Shown here one piece after another: positions 51,038 to 60,597 of a DNA stretch of 64,000 nucleotides. Each line of letters opens with the position of its first letter. Position 1 is the stretch's first letter. Source of the stretch: Candidatus Krumholzibacteriota bacterium (GTDB lineage: Bacteria; Krumholzibacteriota; Krumholzibacteriia; Krumholzibacteriales; Krumholzibacteriaceae); contig JAUWCL010000007.1 of NCBI GenBank assembly GCA_030609325.1, positions 1 through 64,000 of the forward strand. Direction: 5' to 3'. Under the pieces are notes generated by a model. That model saw only the letters and a list, made by a program, of their open reading frames with translations, did no database searches and had not been told where the DNA came from. A program made the translations under genes and the position numbers.

Positions 51038-52141
51038 ATGGACTTCAAGAAACTGATGCAGCCCCATCTCAAGCGTGTCAAACCGTACGTACCGGGCAAA
51101 CCGATCGAAGAGCTGCGGAGGGAACGCAACATAGGGAGCGAGATCATCAAGCTCGCCTCGAACGAGAATCCCTATCAGCCTCTGGATGAGATCAAGCGGG
51201 CAATCATCGATGAACTCGACAACGTCAACCGGTACCCCAACTCGGGCAGTCATTACCTCTCTCTCGAGCTCTCCGAGAGGCACGGCCTTGAGCATGGCCA
51301 GATATTCGTGGGAAACGGCTCGAATGAGATAATCGAGCTCCTCGTCAGGGCCTTCGTCAAGCCGGACGAGAACGTGATGTATCCCTATCCGAGCTTTATT
51401 GCCTATCCTCTGATCGTACATCAGGCCGGAGTGGGCGAGGTGAAGGTCCCACTCTCCGATTACACCCTCGACCTGGAGGCGATGAGAAGCGCGGTGAACC
51501 GGAAGACCAAGATGGTCTTCGTCTGCAATCCCAACAACCCCACGGGGACGTACGTGCCCGAGGGAGACGTGGTAGCATTCCTCGAGGGAATCAGGAAAAA
51601 CATCATAGTAGTTTTCGACGAGGCGTATTACGAATACGTTACGGCAGAGGATTATCCGGATTCGAAGAAGCTCCTCGACAGGTTCAGGAACGTCGTGATA
51701 CTCAGGACATTCTCCAAGGTCCACTCGCTGTCCGGAGTCAGGGCGGGATATGCGATGGCGGACGCGGAGCTCGTGACGATCCTCCACATGGTCAGGCAGC
51801 CGTTCAACGTCAACCGGCTGGCGCAGGCGGCGGCAAGGGCCGCACTGAGGCACTCCGACGATCTCGGCACGAGAATAGATGAAAACAACAGCGAGAGATC
51901 GAGAATCGCGGACGAGTTGAGGGAACTGGGGTTCACCGTACCCGATTCCCAGACAAACTTCCTTCTCGCCGTACCCAAAGGACCTGACAGGAACATAGTG
52001 GACAGGTTGATGGATCTCGGGGTCATAGTCAGGAGTGGTGCTCCATGGGGGCTCGGTGTGGAATCGTTCCGCGTCTCGATCGGCACTCCAGCCGAGAACA
52101 ACAGGTTCCTCAAGGGGCTCCGGGAGGTCCTGTCCCGATAG
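51038..52141 (+). CDS. hisC: Histidinol-phosphate aminotransferase
   Basis: 367 aa, fold type I PLP enzyme. KLASNENPYQP, NGSNEIIELLVRAF, CNPNNPTGTYVP, FDEAYYEY and PLP-Lys in RTFSKVHSLSGVRAGYA match HisC. It converts imidazole acetol-phosphate to histidinol phosphate; it may also act on aromatic amino acids. It is isolated from other his genes, in an operon between rluB and the cmk-plsC fusion. Confidence 0.9.
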   Translation: MDFKKLMQPHLKRVKPYVPGKPIEELRRERNIGSEIIKLASNENPYQPLDEIKRAIIDELDNVNRYPNSGSHYLSLELSERHGLEHGQIFVGNGSNEIIELLVRAFVKPDENVMYPYPSFIAYPLIVHQAGVGEVKVPLSDYTLDLEAMRSAVNRKTKMVFVCNPNNPTGTYVPEGDVVAFLEGIRKNIIVVFDEAYYEYVTAEDYPDSKKLLDRFRNVVILRTFSKVHSLSGVRAGYAMADAELVTILHMVRQPFNVNRLAQAAARAALRHSDDLGTRIDENNSERSRIADELRELGFTVPDSQTNFLLAVPKGPDRNIVDRLMDLGVIVRSGAPWGLGVESFRVSIGTPAENNRFLKGLREVLSR

Positions 52142-52154
52142 AGTGGTGCCGCCC

Positions 52155-53522
52155 ATGAGAGATAACGACATCTCCATAAATAAACTCCGGGACATGATCG
52201 TCACGGTCGACGGCCCCGCCGGTTCGGGCAAGAGCACGACGGCGCAGGCCCTGTCGGAGCGCCTCGGCCTGACCTATCTCGATACCGGTGCCATGTACAG
52301 GGCCGTGACCTGGAAGGTACTTCAGTCCGGTATCGATCCGGACGACAGGGAAGCGGTCACAAATATCGCCGAGGAGACATCCCTCGAGATCGATATCAGT
52401 GACAGCGCTCCGGTCCTCTTCGTAGACGGCGTACCCACAGGGAGCGAGATACGCGGCCCGGAGGTATCGGAGGCCGTCTCTCCCGTCAGCAGGCACCCGG
52501 GCGTCCGACGGGCGATGATCCGATTCCAGAGAAAAGCAGGGAACAGGGGGGGAATAGTCGCCGAGGGGCGCGATACCGGCAGCACGGTCTTTCCTTTCGC
52601 CCACGTCAAGATCTATCTCGTAGCCGACATGGAAGCCCGCACGAAGCGCCGGGTGAAACAGCTCAAACAGATGGGCATCACCCAGACCGAAGATGAGATC
52701 CGTCACAATCTCGCCATTAGGGATGAGATCGACTCGGGCCGTGAGTACAGTCCCCTCGTGCGTCCTGTCGGCGCCTTTGTTGTCGATACGTCTGGTATCA
52801 CGATCGAGGATCAGGTGACGATCGTCGAGGAGATCATAAGACGGGAGTCCTCCCGTCTGGGAGACCTGTACGAACCGAAGGGGAGAAAGAATCCATACAA
52901 GAGAGGGCGGAGCGCCTACTTCTCAATAGTTCAGATGATGATCAAGTTCTTCGCCAGGCTCCTTTTCGGTCTGAGGATCTACGGCTCGGAAACTCTGAGG
53001 TTCTCGGAGAGCTTCTTCTTCGCCTCGAACCATATTTCCTGGTACGATTCGACCCTCGTCGGTTCGACCCTCGAACGAGAGACCTGGTTCGTCGCGAAAA
53101 AGGAGCTGTTCACGAACAGGTTCTTATCGTGGCTGCTCAGGAAACAGCACGCGATCCCGATCGACAGGAAAGGATTCAACAGGTCGACGATCAAGGCCAT
53201 CGACAACGCTTTCAAGCGTGGAGACTCGGTCCTGATGTTTCCCGAGGGCACAAGATCGAAGACGGGAAGACTCAAGGATTTCAAGCCGGGGATAGGGATG
53301 CTCGCCTACCGGTCGGGGAAGACGATCGTCCCTGCCTATATATCCGGGTCGAACGCGTTGAAGGACTGTTTCCTGAGGAGGAGACGACTCGAGGTGCGCA
53401 TAGGGAGGGCCATACGCATTCCCGACGGCTGCGAATCGGACGACAGGAAGAGAGATTACGCGGTACTCTCATCGATGATACATGAGGCGATGAAGATGCT
53501 CGAGGACGAGACGTATGCTTGA
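52155..53522 (+). CDS. Fusion of cytidylate kinase (Cmk) and 1-acylglycerol-3-phosphate acyltransferase (PlsC)
   Basis: 455 aa. Residues about 13-235 are a Cmk domain: DGPAGSGKSTTAQALSERLG (P-loop), LDTGAMYRAVTW, AEGRDTGSTVFP and RDEIDSGREYSPL. Residues about 250-450 are a PlsC domain: SNHISWYDSTLVG (HxxxxD), VAKKELF, FPEGTRSKTG and VPAYISGS. So one protein phosphorylates CMP/dCMP and acylates lysophosphatidate. Separate cmk and plsC genes lie side by side in many genomes, so the fusion is plausible evolutionarily. The ATG at 52155 is chosen; longer extension enters hisC. The ispH start overlaps the end by 8 bases. No frameshift is needed: the frame is continuous. Confidence 0.9.
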   Translation: MRDNDISINKLRDMIVTVDGPAGSGKSTTAQALSERLGLTYLDTGAMYRAVTWKVLQSGIDPDDREAVTNIAEETSLEIDISDSAPVLFVDGVPTGSEIRGPEVSEAVSPVSRHPGVRRAMIRFQRKAGNRGGIVAEGRDTGSTVFPFAHVKIYLVADMEARTKRRVKQLKQMGITQTEDEIRHNLAIRDEIDSGREYSPLVRPVGAFVVDTSGITIEDQVTIVEEIIRRESSRLGDLYEPKGRKNPYKRGRSAYFSIVQMMIKFFARLLFGLRIYGSETLRFSESFFFASNHISWYDSTLVGSTLERETWFVAKKELFTNRFLSWLLRKQHAIPIDRKGFNRSTIKAIDNAFKRGDSVLMFPEGTRSKTGRLKDFKPGIGMLAYRSGKTIVPAYISGSNALKDCFLRRRRLEVRIGRAIRIPDGCESDDRKRDYAVLSSMIHEAMKMLEDETYA

Positions 53523-54363
53523 AGTTATAATGTCGCCGATCACCGGTTTCTGCTTCGGTGTGAAGAGAGCTATGAGCCTCATCGAGGAGGGCCTCGGCAA
53601 CAGAGGAAAGACTATATACTCGATCGGCGACGTAATCCACAATCCGCAGGCCGTAGAGGATCTGAAATCGAGAGGCGTGATCCCGGTCTTCTCGATGGAT
53701 GAGCTTTCCGGTGGGGATACACTCATCATAAGGGCTCACGGCGTGATGCCGGACCTGATCGATGAGGCCCGCAGGAGGGGCATCGATCTTATCGACACGA
53801 CGTGCCCCTTTGTTCAAAAGAGCCAGGAATACGTGCGGCAGATGGCCGATGAGGCGAGGAAGGTCATCATATTGGGAGACAGCAGCCATCCGGAAGTCCG
53901 CGCTATCTCCGGACAGGCCGGCTCCGATCCTGTCATCATTTCTACCCTCCAAGAGGCCGAATCGGTCGGCGTGATAGACCGGGCCGGCGTCGTGATCCAG
54001 ACGACCTTCTCGCGTGAGAAGGCTATGAGGATCATAGGAGAGCTCGAGAAGAGTATCGAAGACCTCAGGGTCCACGACACGATATGCCAGGCTACGGTCC
54101 TCAGACGGGAAGCGACGCTCGAACTCGCCGGCAACGTTGACATAGTGCTCGTCGTTGGAGGAAAGGGCAGTTCCAACACGAAGAGGCTGTACCAGATGTG
54201 CGTCGACGAGGGGATCACGGCCAAGTTCATAGAAACAGCGGACGATATCGACCCTTCCTGGTTCGAGGACGGAGACAGGATAGGAATCACGACCGGGACA
54301 TCTACGCCCGACTGGGTGATCGATGATGTCCTGGCACGTCTACGGGAGATCTCCGACTGTTGA
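53515..54363 (+). CDS. ispH: 4-hydroxy-3-methylbut-2-enyl diphosphate reductase
   Basis: 282 aa. The three [4Fe-4S] ligands are found in GFCFGVKRAM (Cys13), DTTCPFVQKS and DTICQAT. VIHNPQAVEDL, RAHGVMP, GKGSSNTKRL and GITTGTSTPDWVI are diagnostic. It performs the last MEP-pathway step to IPP and DMAPP. Its position between cmk/plsC and rpsA is conserved in Firmicutes and several other groups. Confidence 0.95.
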   Translation: MLEVIMSPITGFCFGVKRAMSLIEEGLGNRGKTIYSIGDVIHNPQAVEDLKSRGVIPVFSMDELSGGDTLIIRAHGVMPDLIDEARRRGIDLIDTTCPFVQKSQEYVRQMADEARKVIILGDSSHPEVRAISGQAGSDPVIISTLQEAESVGVIDRAGVVIQTTFSREKAMRIIGELEKSIEDLRVHDTICQATVLRREATLELAGNVDIVLVVGGKGSSNTKRLYQMCVDEGITAKFIETADDIDPSWFEDGDRIGITTGTSTPDWVIDDVLARLREISDC

Positions 54364-54392
54364 GAAGGCTCCCCGTTCCTGTGATAATTTGC

Positions 54393-54421
54393 TTGCTAAC
54401 GGCCCCGAAACTGCATATCAT
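54393..54421 (+). promoter_or_regulatory. Sigma-70-type promoter of rpsA
   Basis: TTGCTA (54393-54398), a 17-base spacer and TATCAT (54416-54421) lie 38 bases before the rpsA ATG, with AAAGGGG as the ribosome site in the short leader. Confidence 0.55.
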
Positions 54422-54458
54422 ATTTCATTAAATCCATTACGAAAGGGGAAATAGCTTA

Positions 54459-56393
54459 ATGCAGGAAGAAACATTCGAGTCAACACAGCATGACCCCGGG
54501 ACACCCGGGACAAAAATGAAAAAGGAGGGTGAAAACCCTGCGGGCAGGAACGACCTGTCGTATCTCAAGATCTTCGACCAAGTGACTCAGGAGGAGCTCG
54601 AGGAGAAGGACACAACCGAGGAAGACTGGATCGCGATGGTGGAGGCCGTACCCGCCCTGAACGAGGAGCTCAAAGAGGGCAAAATCGTCAAGGGGATTGT
54701 CTATTCCGTCAATGAGAAGGAAGTCATCCTCGACGTCGGATTCAAGAGCGAGGGCACGATCCCCATCTCCGAATTCGCCAACTGCGCCGAAGTCAAGCAC
54801 GGCGATTCGTTCGACGTGTTCCTCGAGAAGATGGAAAACCAGGACGGCCTGATCGTACTTTCGAAGATCAAGGCAGATTTCCTCAGGGCCTGGGACGAGA
54901 TCAAGGATTCCTACGACAGCGGCCACGTCGTCAGTGCGATCGTCGACAGGAGGATCAAGGGCGGGCTTGTCGTCAAGCTCATGGGCGTCGACGCATTCCT
55001 TCCCGGATCGCAGATCGCTCTCAGGCAGGTTCCCAATCTCGACGATATGCTCGGCGAGAACCTCGACTGCAAGATCATCAAGCTCAACAAGAGGCGCCGC
55101 AACATCGTCGTCTCACGCCGTGTGGTCCTTGAAGAGGAGCGTGAAGAGAAGAAAAAGACACTTCTGGCCGAGCTCGAAGTCGGACAGGAAAGGGAAGGAA
55201 TCGTCAAGAATATCACCGATTTCGGAGCCTTCGTCGACCTAGGCGGTATCGACGGCCTTCTTCACCTCACAGACCTCACCTGGGGCCGCGTGAGCCATCC
55301 TTCGGAGGTCGTCGCGATAAGCGACAAGCTCAAGATCAAGATCCTCGATTTCGACCGCGAGAGGGAGAGGATATCCCTAGGCCTCAAGCAGCTCACCCCG
55401 TATCCCTGGGAAGGCGTCGATGACCGCTATCCCATCGGGGACAAGATGCGCGGCAAGGTCGTTTCGATTACGGACTACGGCGCATTCGTCGAGCTTGAAA
55501 AGGGAATCGAGGGCCTCATCCACATCTCCGAGATGTCATGGACGAGACACGTCAAACATCCCTCCAAGGTCGTCGCAATAGGCGATACCGTCGAGGCTGT
55601 CGTCCTGAACGTTGACAAGGAGCACGAGAAGATATCGCTCGGCCTAAAACAGCTCGAGCCGGATCCGTGGAAGGCACTCGAGAGCAAATACCCTCCCGGT
55701 ACGAGGCTAAAGGGCAAGGTCCGGAATCTTACAAACTTTGGAGCTTTCGTCGAGATCGAGGACGGGATCGATGGACTGGTCCACATCTCGGACATGTCAT
55801 GGGCCAAGAGGATCCGCCACCCGTCGGAGATGGTCAAGAAGGGCGACGACGTCGAGGTGGTTGTCCTAGAGATAGACAGCGACAAGCGGCGTATCAGTCT
55901 CGGCATGAAGCAGACGCGGGAGAACCCCTGGACCGAGCTCGCTAACGAGTTCAACATCGGCACCGAGACCAGCGGCGTCATCACACGCCTCCTCGACAGG
56001 GGAGCGGTTGTTGAACTGCGTAACGATGTCGAGGGATTCGTGCCCCTCTCGCACCTAGGTGTCGAGGATATGAAGCAGCCTGCCGAGTTCTTCGAAAACG
56101 GTATGGAGCTTCCGCTCAAGGTCATAAAGGTCGATCCGCAGAACAAGCGCATAGTCCTCAGCGTGAATGCCTTCTTCGAGGGCAAACCTGCCACCGAGAT
56201 TGCCGAATACAGGGATTCTCACCCCCGCAAGATCGCCGCCGAGCCAGAAGAGGCCGTCGTCGAGGAGCCGGTAGCGGAAGAGCCTGCTGTCGAGGCATCC
56301 CCCGCTGAGCCTGTATCCGATGAGCCGGAAGCTCCGGTCGCGGAGGAGCAGGTGGAGGCGGAAGAGCCTGAAGATAAAAAGGGAACCGAATAG
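54459..56393 (+). CDS. rpsA: 30S ribosomal protein S1
   Basis: 644 aa, longer than the 557 aa of E. coli S1. Six S1 domains are visible. The third to fifth are the most conserved (GIVKNITDFGAFVDLGGIDG, GKVVSITDYGAFVELEKGIE, GKVRNLTNFGAFVEIEDGID), each followed by [GDH]LVHIS[DE]MSW. The first two and the sixth are divergent. The last 65 residues form a Glu/Pro/Ala-rich acidic tail with repeated EEP units, uncommon in E. coli-type S1. It binds mRNA and promotes initiation. Its own promoter and a strong terminator make it a single-gene unit. Confidence 0.95.
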   Translation: MQEETFESTQHDPGTPGTKMKKEGENPAGRNDLSYLKIFDQVTQEELEEKDTTEEDWIAMVEAVPALNEELKEGKIVKGIVYSVNEKEVILDVGFKSEGTIPISEFANCAEVKHGDSFDVFLEKMENQDGLIVLSKIKADFLRAWDEIKDSYDSGHVVSAIVDRRIKGGLVVKLMGVDAFLPGSQIALRQVPNLDDMLGENLDCKIIKLNKRRRNIVVSRRVVLEEEREEKKKTLLAELEVGQEREGIVKNITDFGAFVDLGGIDGLLHLTDLTWGRVSHPSEVVAISDKLKIKILDFDRERERISLGLKQLTPYPWEGVDDRYPIGDKMRGKVVSITDYGAFVELEKGIEGLIHISEMSWTRHVKHPSKVVAIGDTVEAVVLNVDKEHEKISLGLKQLEPDPWKALESKYPPGTRLKGKVRNLTNFGAFVEIEDGIDGLVHISDMSWAKRIRHPSEMVKKGDDVEVVVLEIDSDKRRISLGMKQTRENPWTELANEFNIGTETSGVITRLLDRGAVVELRNDVEGFVPLSHLGVEDMKQPAEFFENGMELPLKVIKVDPQNKRIVLSVNAFFEGKPATEIAEYRDSHPRKIAAEPEEAVVEEPVAEEPAVEASPAEPVSDEPEAPVAEEQVEAEEPEDKKGTE

Positions 56394-56425
56394 GCTCCCT
56401 GACTATCTATGCAGTTCGATGAACG

Positions 56426-56458
56426 GAAGTGAGGGTGGTGTTCCACCCTCACTTCTTT
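56426..56458 (+). terminator. Rho-independent terminator of rpsA
   Basis: A perfect 13-bp stem GAAGTGAGGGTGG/CCACCCTCACTTC (56426-56438, 56443-56455) with loop TGTT is followed by TTTAT, 33 bases after the rpsA stop. The strongest terminator in the window. Confidence 0.85.
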
Positions 56459-56504
56459 ATCAGCCTCATGGAGACAGGAATTGAATAGATGCAGTGAAGA
56501 AGCA

Positions 56505-57794
56505 ATGCCGACATTCTCGATCACTACACTCGGCTGCAAGCTGAACCAGTACGAATCGGAATGCATGCGGCAGGCGCTTATAGGAAGGAAATGGAAATTC
56601 AGGAGCTTCGGCGAGAATGCGGATTACTATATCATCAATACCTGTACCGTGACAGGCAAAACGGACTCCCGATGCAGAAACGCCGTCCGAAGGGCAAGAA
56701 AAGCCGCTCCCGATTCGACCATCATCGTCACCGGCTGCTACGCTGAGACCCAGGCCGGGAGACTCGAGAAGATGACCGAGACCGACCTTGTCATCGGTAA
56801 CGATGACAAGGATTCGATTGTAGGCATCCTCGAGAAACTGGCAGGCCGGGATATCCCGGGCCCGCCGCCCGAAAGATTGGGAAGCTTTGATATATCGGAA
56901 TTTCACGAGCACTCGAGGGCGTTCATCAAGATACAGGAGGGATGCGACGCGTGTTGTACCTACTGCATCATTCCCAGGGCCAGGGGGAGGAGCCGGAGCG
57001 TTCCGTTCGAGCGCGTCCTCGGACAGGTGAAGAAACTCGAGGAAAACGGCATCGAGGAAATTGTTCTCACGGGGATCCACATCGGAAGGTACGGAAAGGA
57101 TATCGCTGACGGAACGGCGCTCGACGTCCTGGTGGAGTCGATCCTAGCGGATACTCACAAGCTGAGGATAAGGCTCAGCAGCATCGAAGTGAACGAGGTA
57201 ACTGACGGACTTCTCAGCCTAATATCAGGGACGGACAGGTTGACGCCGCATCTCCATATACCTCTTCAGAGCGGGGACGATCTAATTCTCGACGCGATGA
57301 AAAGGCCTTACGACACATCATTCTTCAGGAAAAGAATCGAAGCTGTCAGAAAGCTCTCCGGCGGCATCGGCATAGGCACCGATATCATAACCGGATTTCC
57401 GGGAGAGGACGACGCAAGTTTCAGGAGAACGTTCGAATTCGCCAAATCGCTTCCGCTGACCTATTTTCACGTATTCTCGTACTCGAAACGTCCGGGAACT
57501 CCTGCTGAGACGATGGACGGCCAGGTCGATCCGGATACGCGGAAACGCCGCAGTCGGAAGCTGATCAGGCTGGGAAAATCAAAGAAGAGGGAATTCATGA
57601 GATCGCGCACGGGAAGCCGCGAACTCGCCGTAATCCAGCGAAAGGCAAGACGTTACTCGCGGTTCTCGACCGCTCTGACCGGCAGTTACTGCGAGGTGAG
57701 CGTCGACTGCCCTTCGTCTCTTGACGGAAAGCTTGTTCCTGTCGACATCACGCATTACTCCATGGGAAGGCTGTACGGAAGGGTCGGATCATGA
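56505..57794 (+). CDS. mtaB: tRNA t6A37 methylthiotransferase
   Basis: About 429 aa. UPF0004 domain FSITTLGCKLNQYESE with IINTCTVTG; radical SAM CxxxCxxC in GCDACCTYCIIPRARG; HLHIPLQSGDD, GTDIITGFPGE and a TRAM-like end. Among the methylthiotransferases, LGCKLNQYES and IPRARG are typical of MtaB, which makes ms2t6A in tRNA. ATG 56505 fits the family N-terminus; TTG 56481 is an in-frame alternative. It overlaps miaB by ATGA. Confidence 0.9.
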   Translation: MPTFSITTLGCKLNQYESECMRQALIGRKWKFRSFGENADYYIINTCTVTGKTDSRCRNAVRRARKAAPDSTIIVTGCYAETQAGRLEKMTETDLVIGNDDKDSIVGILEKLAGRDIPGPPPERLGSFDISEFHEHSRAFIKIQEGCDACCTYCIIPRARGRSRSVPFERVLGQVKKLEENGIEEIVLTGIHIGRYGKDIADGTALDVLVESILADTHKLRIRLSSIEVNEVTDGLLSLISGTDRLTPHLHIPLQSGDDLILDAMKRPYDTSFFRKRIEAVRKLSGGIGIGTDIITGFPGEDDASFRRTFEFAKSLPLTYFHVFSYSKRPGTPAETMDGQVDPDTRKRRSRKLIRLGKSKKREFMRSRTGSRELAVIQRKARRYSRFSTALTGSYCEVSVDCPSSLDGKLVPVDITHYSMGRLYGRVGS

Positions 57795-59095
57795 GTCCGA
57801 AGAATGTCTACCTTGAGTGCTTCGGCTGCCAGATGAACGCTTTCGATACGGAAGTACTCGAATCGATACTCGAGAGCGAAGGGTTCGGGATATTGCAGGA
57901 TCCGTCGGAAGCGGACGCCATCCTCGTCAACACCTGCAGCGTCAGGGAAAATGCCGAAAGGAGGGCGATAGGTCGGCTCAACGACCTCTCCAGGTATAAA
58001 GGCACAGTACTGGCCGTCTGCGGTTGCATGGCGCAGAGACTCGGCGACAGGCTCTTCGAACTCGTACCTGCGCTCGATATCGTCGCCGGGCCGGACAACT
58101 ACGCGGCGCTGCCTTCCGCCATTTCAGCGGCCATCTCCGGAGAGGGCCGAAAAGTCCTTGTCGAGAAGGACGGCTCTGTCACTTACAGGCTTAGGAGCGT
58201 TTCGGGCTCTTCGCCTTCCCGTTATCTTTCCGTAACTCGTGGCTGCGAGAACTACTGCTCTTACTGCATCGTGCCCTACGTCAGGGGAAGTTTCCGGAGC
58301 AAGGAAGCCGGCGGCGTCATCGAGGACATCGGGCTGCTTAAGGCCTCGGGAGCGAAGGAGGTCACTCTTCTCGGTCAGAACGTGATGGCCTACCGTTCAG
58401 GGGATTGCGGATTTGTCGATCTGCTCGGCAGAATACTCGAAGAGACGGATATCGAAAGGATCAGATTCCTCACGACGCACCCCAGGGATGTCGACGACGG
58501 GATATTCACCCTGATGGCGGAAACCGACAGGGTATGCCCGCACATGCACCTTCCGTTCCAGGCAGGAAGCGACCGGATCCTGTCCATGATGAACAGGGGG
58601 TATACGAGGTCAGGATATCTCGATATCATCGACAGGGCAAGGGCGCTTCGCCCCGATATTGCCTTAACCACCGACGTAATCGTGGGGTTTCCGGGAGAGA
58701 CGGAGGACGACTTCGAGGAGACACTCGACATCGTCGAGAGGGTGAGGTTCGACTCGGCTTTCACATTCAAGTACTCCCAGAGAGAAGGCACGAAGGCTGC
58801 GGGTCTCGAGGACGATGTGCCCGTCGAGGTGAAGAAATCGAGGCTCGATAACCTCAATGCCGCCATACGGAGAATAAGGATGGAGATCATGGCCGCCCGC
58901 ATCGGGTCGGTCGAGGAAATCCTCCTTGACGCTCGAGTCAAAAAGGGAGAATATCAGTTCCTGAAAGGAAGAACACTGCATTTCAGGAACGTTCTCGTCG
59001 AGTCGGAAAACCGGAAGCCCGGGGATACCGTAAGCGTAGTTCTGAAGGAACTGAGTAAATTTACTTTTATCGGAGAAGAAATCACGGGGAGGTAA
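57791..59095 (+). CDS. miaB: tRNA i6A37 methylthiotransferase
   Basis: 434 aa. UPF0004 domain YLECFGCQMNAFDTE with LVNTCSVRENAERRA; radical SAM CxxxCxxC in GCENYCSYCIVPYVRG; LPFQAGSDRIL, TDVIVGFPGET, FKYSQREGTKAA, and a C-terminal TRAM domain. MiaB signatures (GCQMN, CSVRE, VPYVRG) separate it from MtaB. It converts i6A37 to ms2i6A37. Two methylthiotransferases with different tRNA targets are thus co-transcribed. Confidence 0.93.
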   Translation: MSPKNVYLECFGCQMNAFDTEVLESILESEGFGILQDPSEADAILVNTCSVRENAERRAIGRLNDLSRYKGTVLAVCGCMAQRLGDRLFELVPALDIVAGPDNYAALPSAISAAISGEGRKVLVEKDGSVTYRLRSVSGSSPSRYLSVTRGCENYCSYCIVPYVRGSFRSKEAGGVIEDIGLLKASGAKEVTLLGQNVMAYRSGDCGFVDLLGRILEETDIERIRFLTTHPRDVDDGIFTLMAETDRVCPHMHLPFQAGSDRILSMMNRGYTRSGYLDIIDRARALRPDIALTTDVIVGFPGETEDDFEETLDIVERVRFDSAFTFKYSQREGTKAAGLEDDVPVEVKKSRLDNLNAAIRRIRMEIMAARIGSVEEILLDARVKKGEYQFLKGRTLHFRNVLVESENRKPGDTVSVVLKELSKFTFIGEEITGR

Positions 59096-59100
59096 CTGGC

Positions 59101-59424
59101 GTGTGGATCATAAGAGGGATTATACTCCTTGTCGGCGTCATCGGGCTCGTGTGGCTGGGAACGCTCAACGCCGGAACGAAAATGACCTTTCGATTCTTCA
59201 ACTGGACCTGCTACAACCTTGAGCTCAACGTCATCATGGTCGTGACGTTCATAGCCGGAATGCTCGTCTGGGCGATCGGAGGATGGATCAGGGAAGCCCA
59301 GCTTCTCCTCCGTGTCGGCAGGGAGAAAAAGAACTGCCGGAAGCTGCAGGATGAGCTCGAGGCCCTGCGGAACCTGCCCCTGGAGGAAGAATCGGAAGAG
59401 GTCCTGCCGGAGGACATGCCCTGA
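59101..59424 (+). CDS. lapA: LapA-like (DUF1049) small inner-membrane protein
   Basis: 107 aa from GTG 59101. Two membrane segments (about 2-20 and 42-62), separated by NAGTKMTFRFFNWTCYNLEL, then a charged coiled-coil tail (REAQLLLRVGREKKNCRKL) end in an acidic stretch. Length and topology fit LapA/YciS, and a LapB-like gene follows by 15 bases, as in Enterobacteria (lapA-lapB). In E. coli this pair regulates LPS synthesis through LpxC; whether it does here is inferred. Confidence 0.78.
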   Translation: MWIIRGIILLVGVIGLVWLGTLNAGTKMTFRFFNWTCYNLELNVIMVVTFIAGMLVWAIGGWIREAQLLLRVGREKKNCRKLQDELEALRNLPLEEESEEVLPEDMP

Positions 59425-59439
59425 CGGGAGCGGCATCGT

Positions 59440-60597
59440 ATGGATAACGTAAATATCAGAATTATCGTAATCGCCGTCCTTGCCTGCGTCGTTGTGCTGC
59501 TCTCCGTGATAGTCCTCCTGCAGAGGAAAAAACGGGGCAGGGCAAGGCGCAGCAGATATATCGAGGCCCTCTACGCCTTGATAGGCGGGAGAAAGGACGA
59601 CGCATATACTCTTCTGGCGTCAGCGGTCCGGAACGGTGAGAACGATATAGACGCCTACATACAGCTCGGCGACCTGATGCGTGAGAGGGGCCAGGCCGAG
59701 AAGGCCCTCCAGCTGCACCGGGGGCTTACTGTCAGGCCCGGTCTGAGCTTTGATGACGAAAAAGCCGTTCAGCTCTCCATAGCGGAAGACCTTGCCGTCC
59801 TGGGAAAGATAGAGCGGGCCGTGGCAACTCTCGAAACGGTGAGGAAGAAGAGGAAGGACGCCGACGTGCTGGCCGCCCTCCACAGACTCTACCATATACA
59901 GCGGGATTTCGAGAGCGCCTACGGCGCCCTCCGAGAGCTGTCCCGCATCGACGACTCCGTCACTCCCAGCATGAGAGCGTCCTACCTTACATCTGTGGCC
60001 TGCGCCCTGATAGAGTCAGGCGACCGTGACAGAGCGGGGAAATACCTCGACAAGGCGAGGAAGGAAGACAGGGCCTGTACCGAAGCGATTTATCTCATTT
60101 CCGGCCTGGCAATGGACGGTGGGGACCTCGACAGGGCGGCAAGAAGGTGGGAAGAGCTGCTCTCGATTGACATGGGCTATTTCCCCGAAGTCGCGGCAAA
60201 GCTGGAGAAGGCTCTTTTCGAATCGGGGAGGTTCGACGAGCTCGAGGGCATTCTGTCAAGGCTGCTCACTAAATATCCGTCCGACTCTCTGCTTCTCGCC
60301 TCGCTCGCAGGATTTTACGCAAAGAAGGGTGAGATATTGCGCGGCATCGACCTGCTCGAAAGCGAGAGAGGAAGGATAGCGGGCGACAACAATCTGGCCG
60401 TCGCTCTAGCGTCGCTGTACATCAAGAACGGCAGAACCGATGAAGCGCTCAGTGTGCTCGAGGAGAACGGCAGGATCCCGCCAGTCCCGGGCAGCTGGAA
60501 ATGCGGCAGTTGCGGGGAAACGTACGACACCAGCCTTGGATTCTGCAGGACCTGCTGCAGTTTCGATTCAATTCGAAAAGATGAAACCACTCAGTAA
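59440..60597 (+). CDS. lapB: LapB-like TPR protein with C-terminal rubredoxin-type metal site
   Basis: 385 aa. An N-terminal membrane anchor (about 5-26, IRIIVIAVLACVVVLLSVIVL) is followed by Arg/Lys-rich cytoplasmic residues, multiple TPRs (about 40-340) and a C-terminal metal ribbon with Cys pairs in WKCGSCGETY and FCRTCC, as in E. coli LapB. Length is close to LapB (389 aa). LapB links LpxC degradation by FtsH to LPS assembly in E. coli. The order lapA-lapB supports the call. The next gene begins inside its 3' end. Confidence 0.85.
   Translation: MDNVNIRIIVIAVLACVVVLLSVIVLLQRKKRGRARRSRYIEALYALIGGRKDDAYTLLASAVRNGENDIDAYIQLGDLMRERGQAEKALQLHRGLTVRPGLSFDDEKAVQLSIAEDLAVLGKIERAVATLETVRKKRKDADVLAALHRLYHIQRDFESAYGALRELSRIDDSVTPSMRASYLTSVACALIESGDRDRAGKYLDKARKEDRACTEAIYLISGLAMDGGDLDRAARRWEELLSIDMGYFPEVAAKLEKALFESGRFDELEGILSRLLTKYPSDSLLLASLAGFYAKKGEILRGIDLLESERGRIAGDNNLAVALASLYIKNGRTDEALSVLEENGRIPPVPGSWKCGSCGETYDTSLGFCRTCCSFDSIRKDETTQ

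Noticed and set aside
50999..52237. 412-codon minus-strand frame opposite hisC
   Set aside because: Shadow of a conserved PLP enzyme; no family features.
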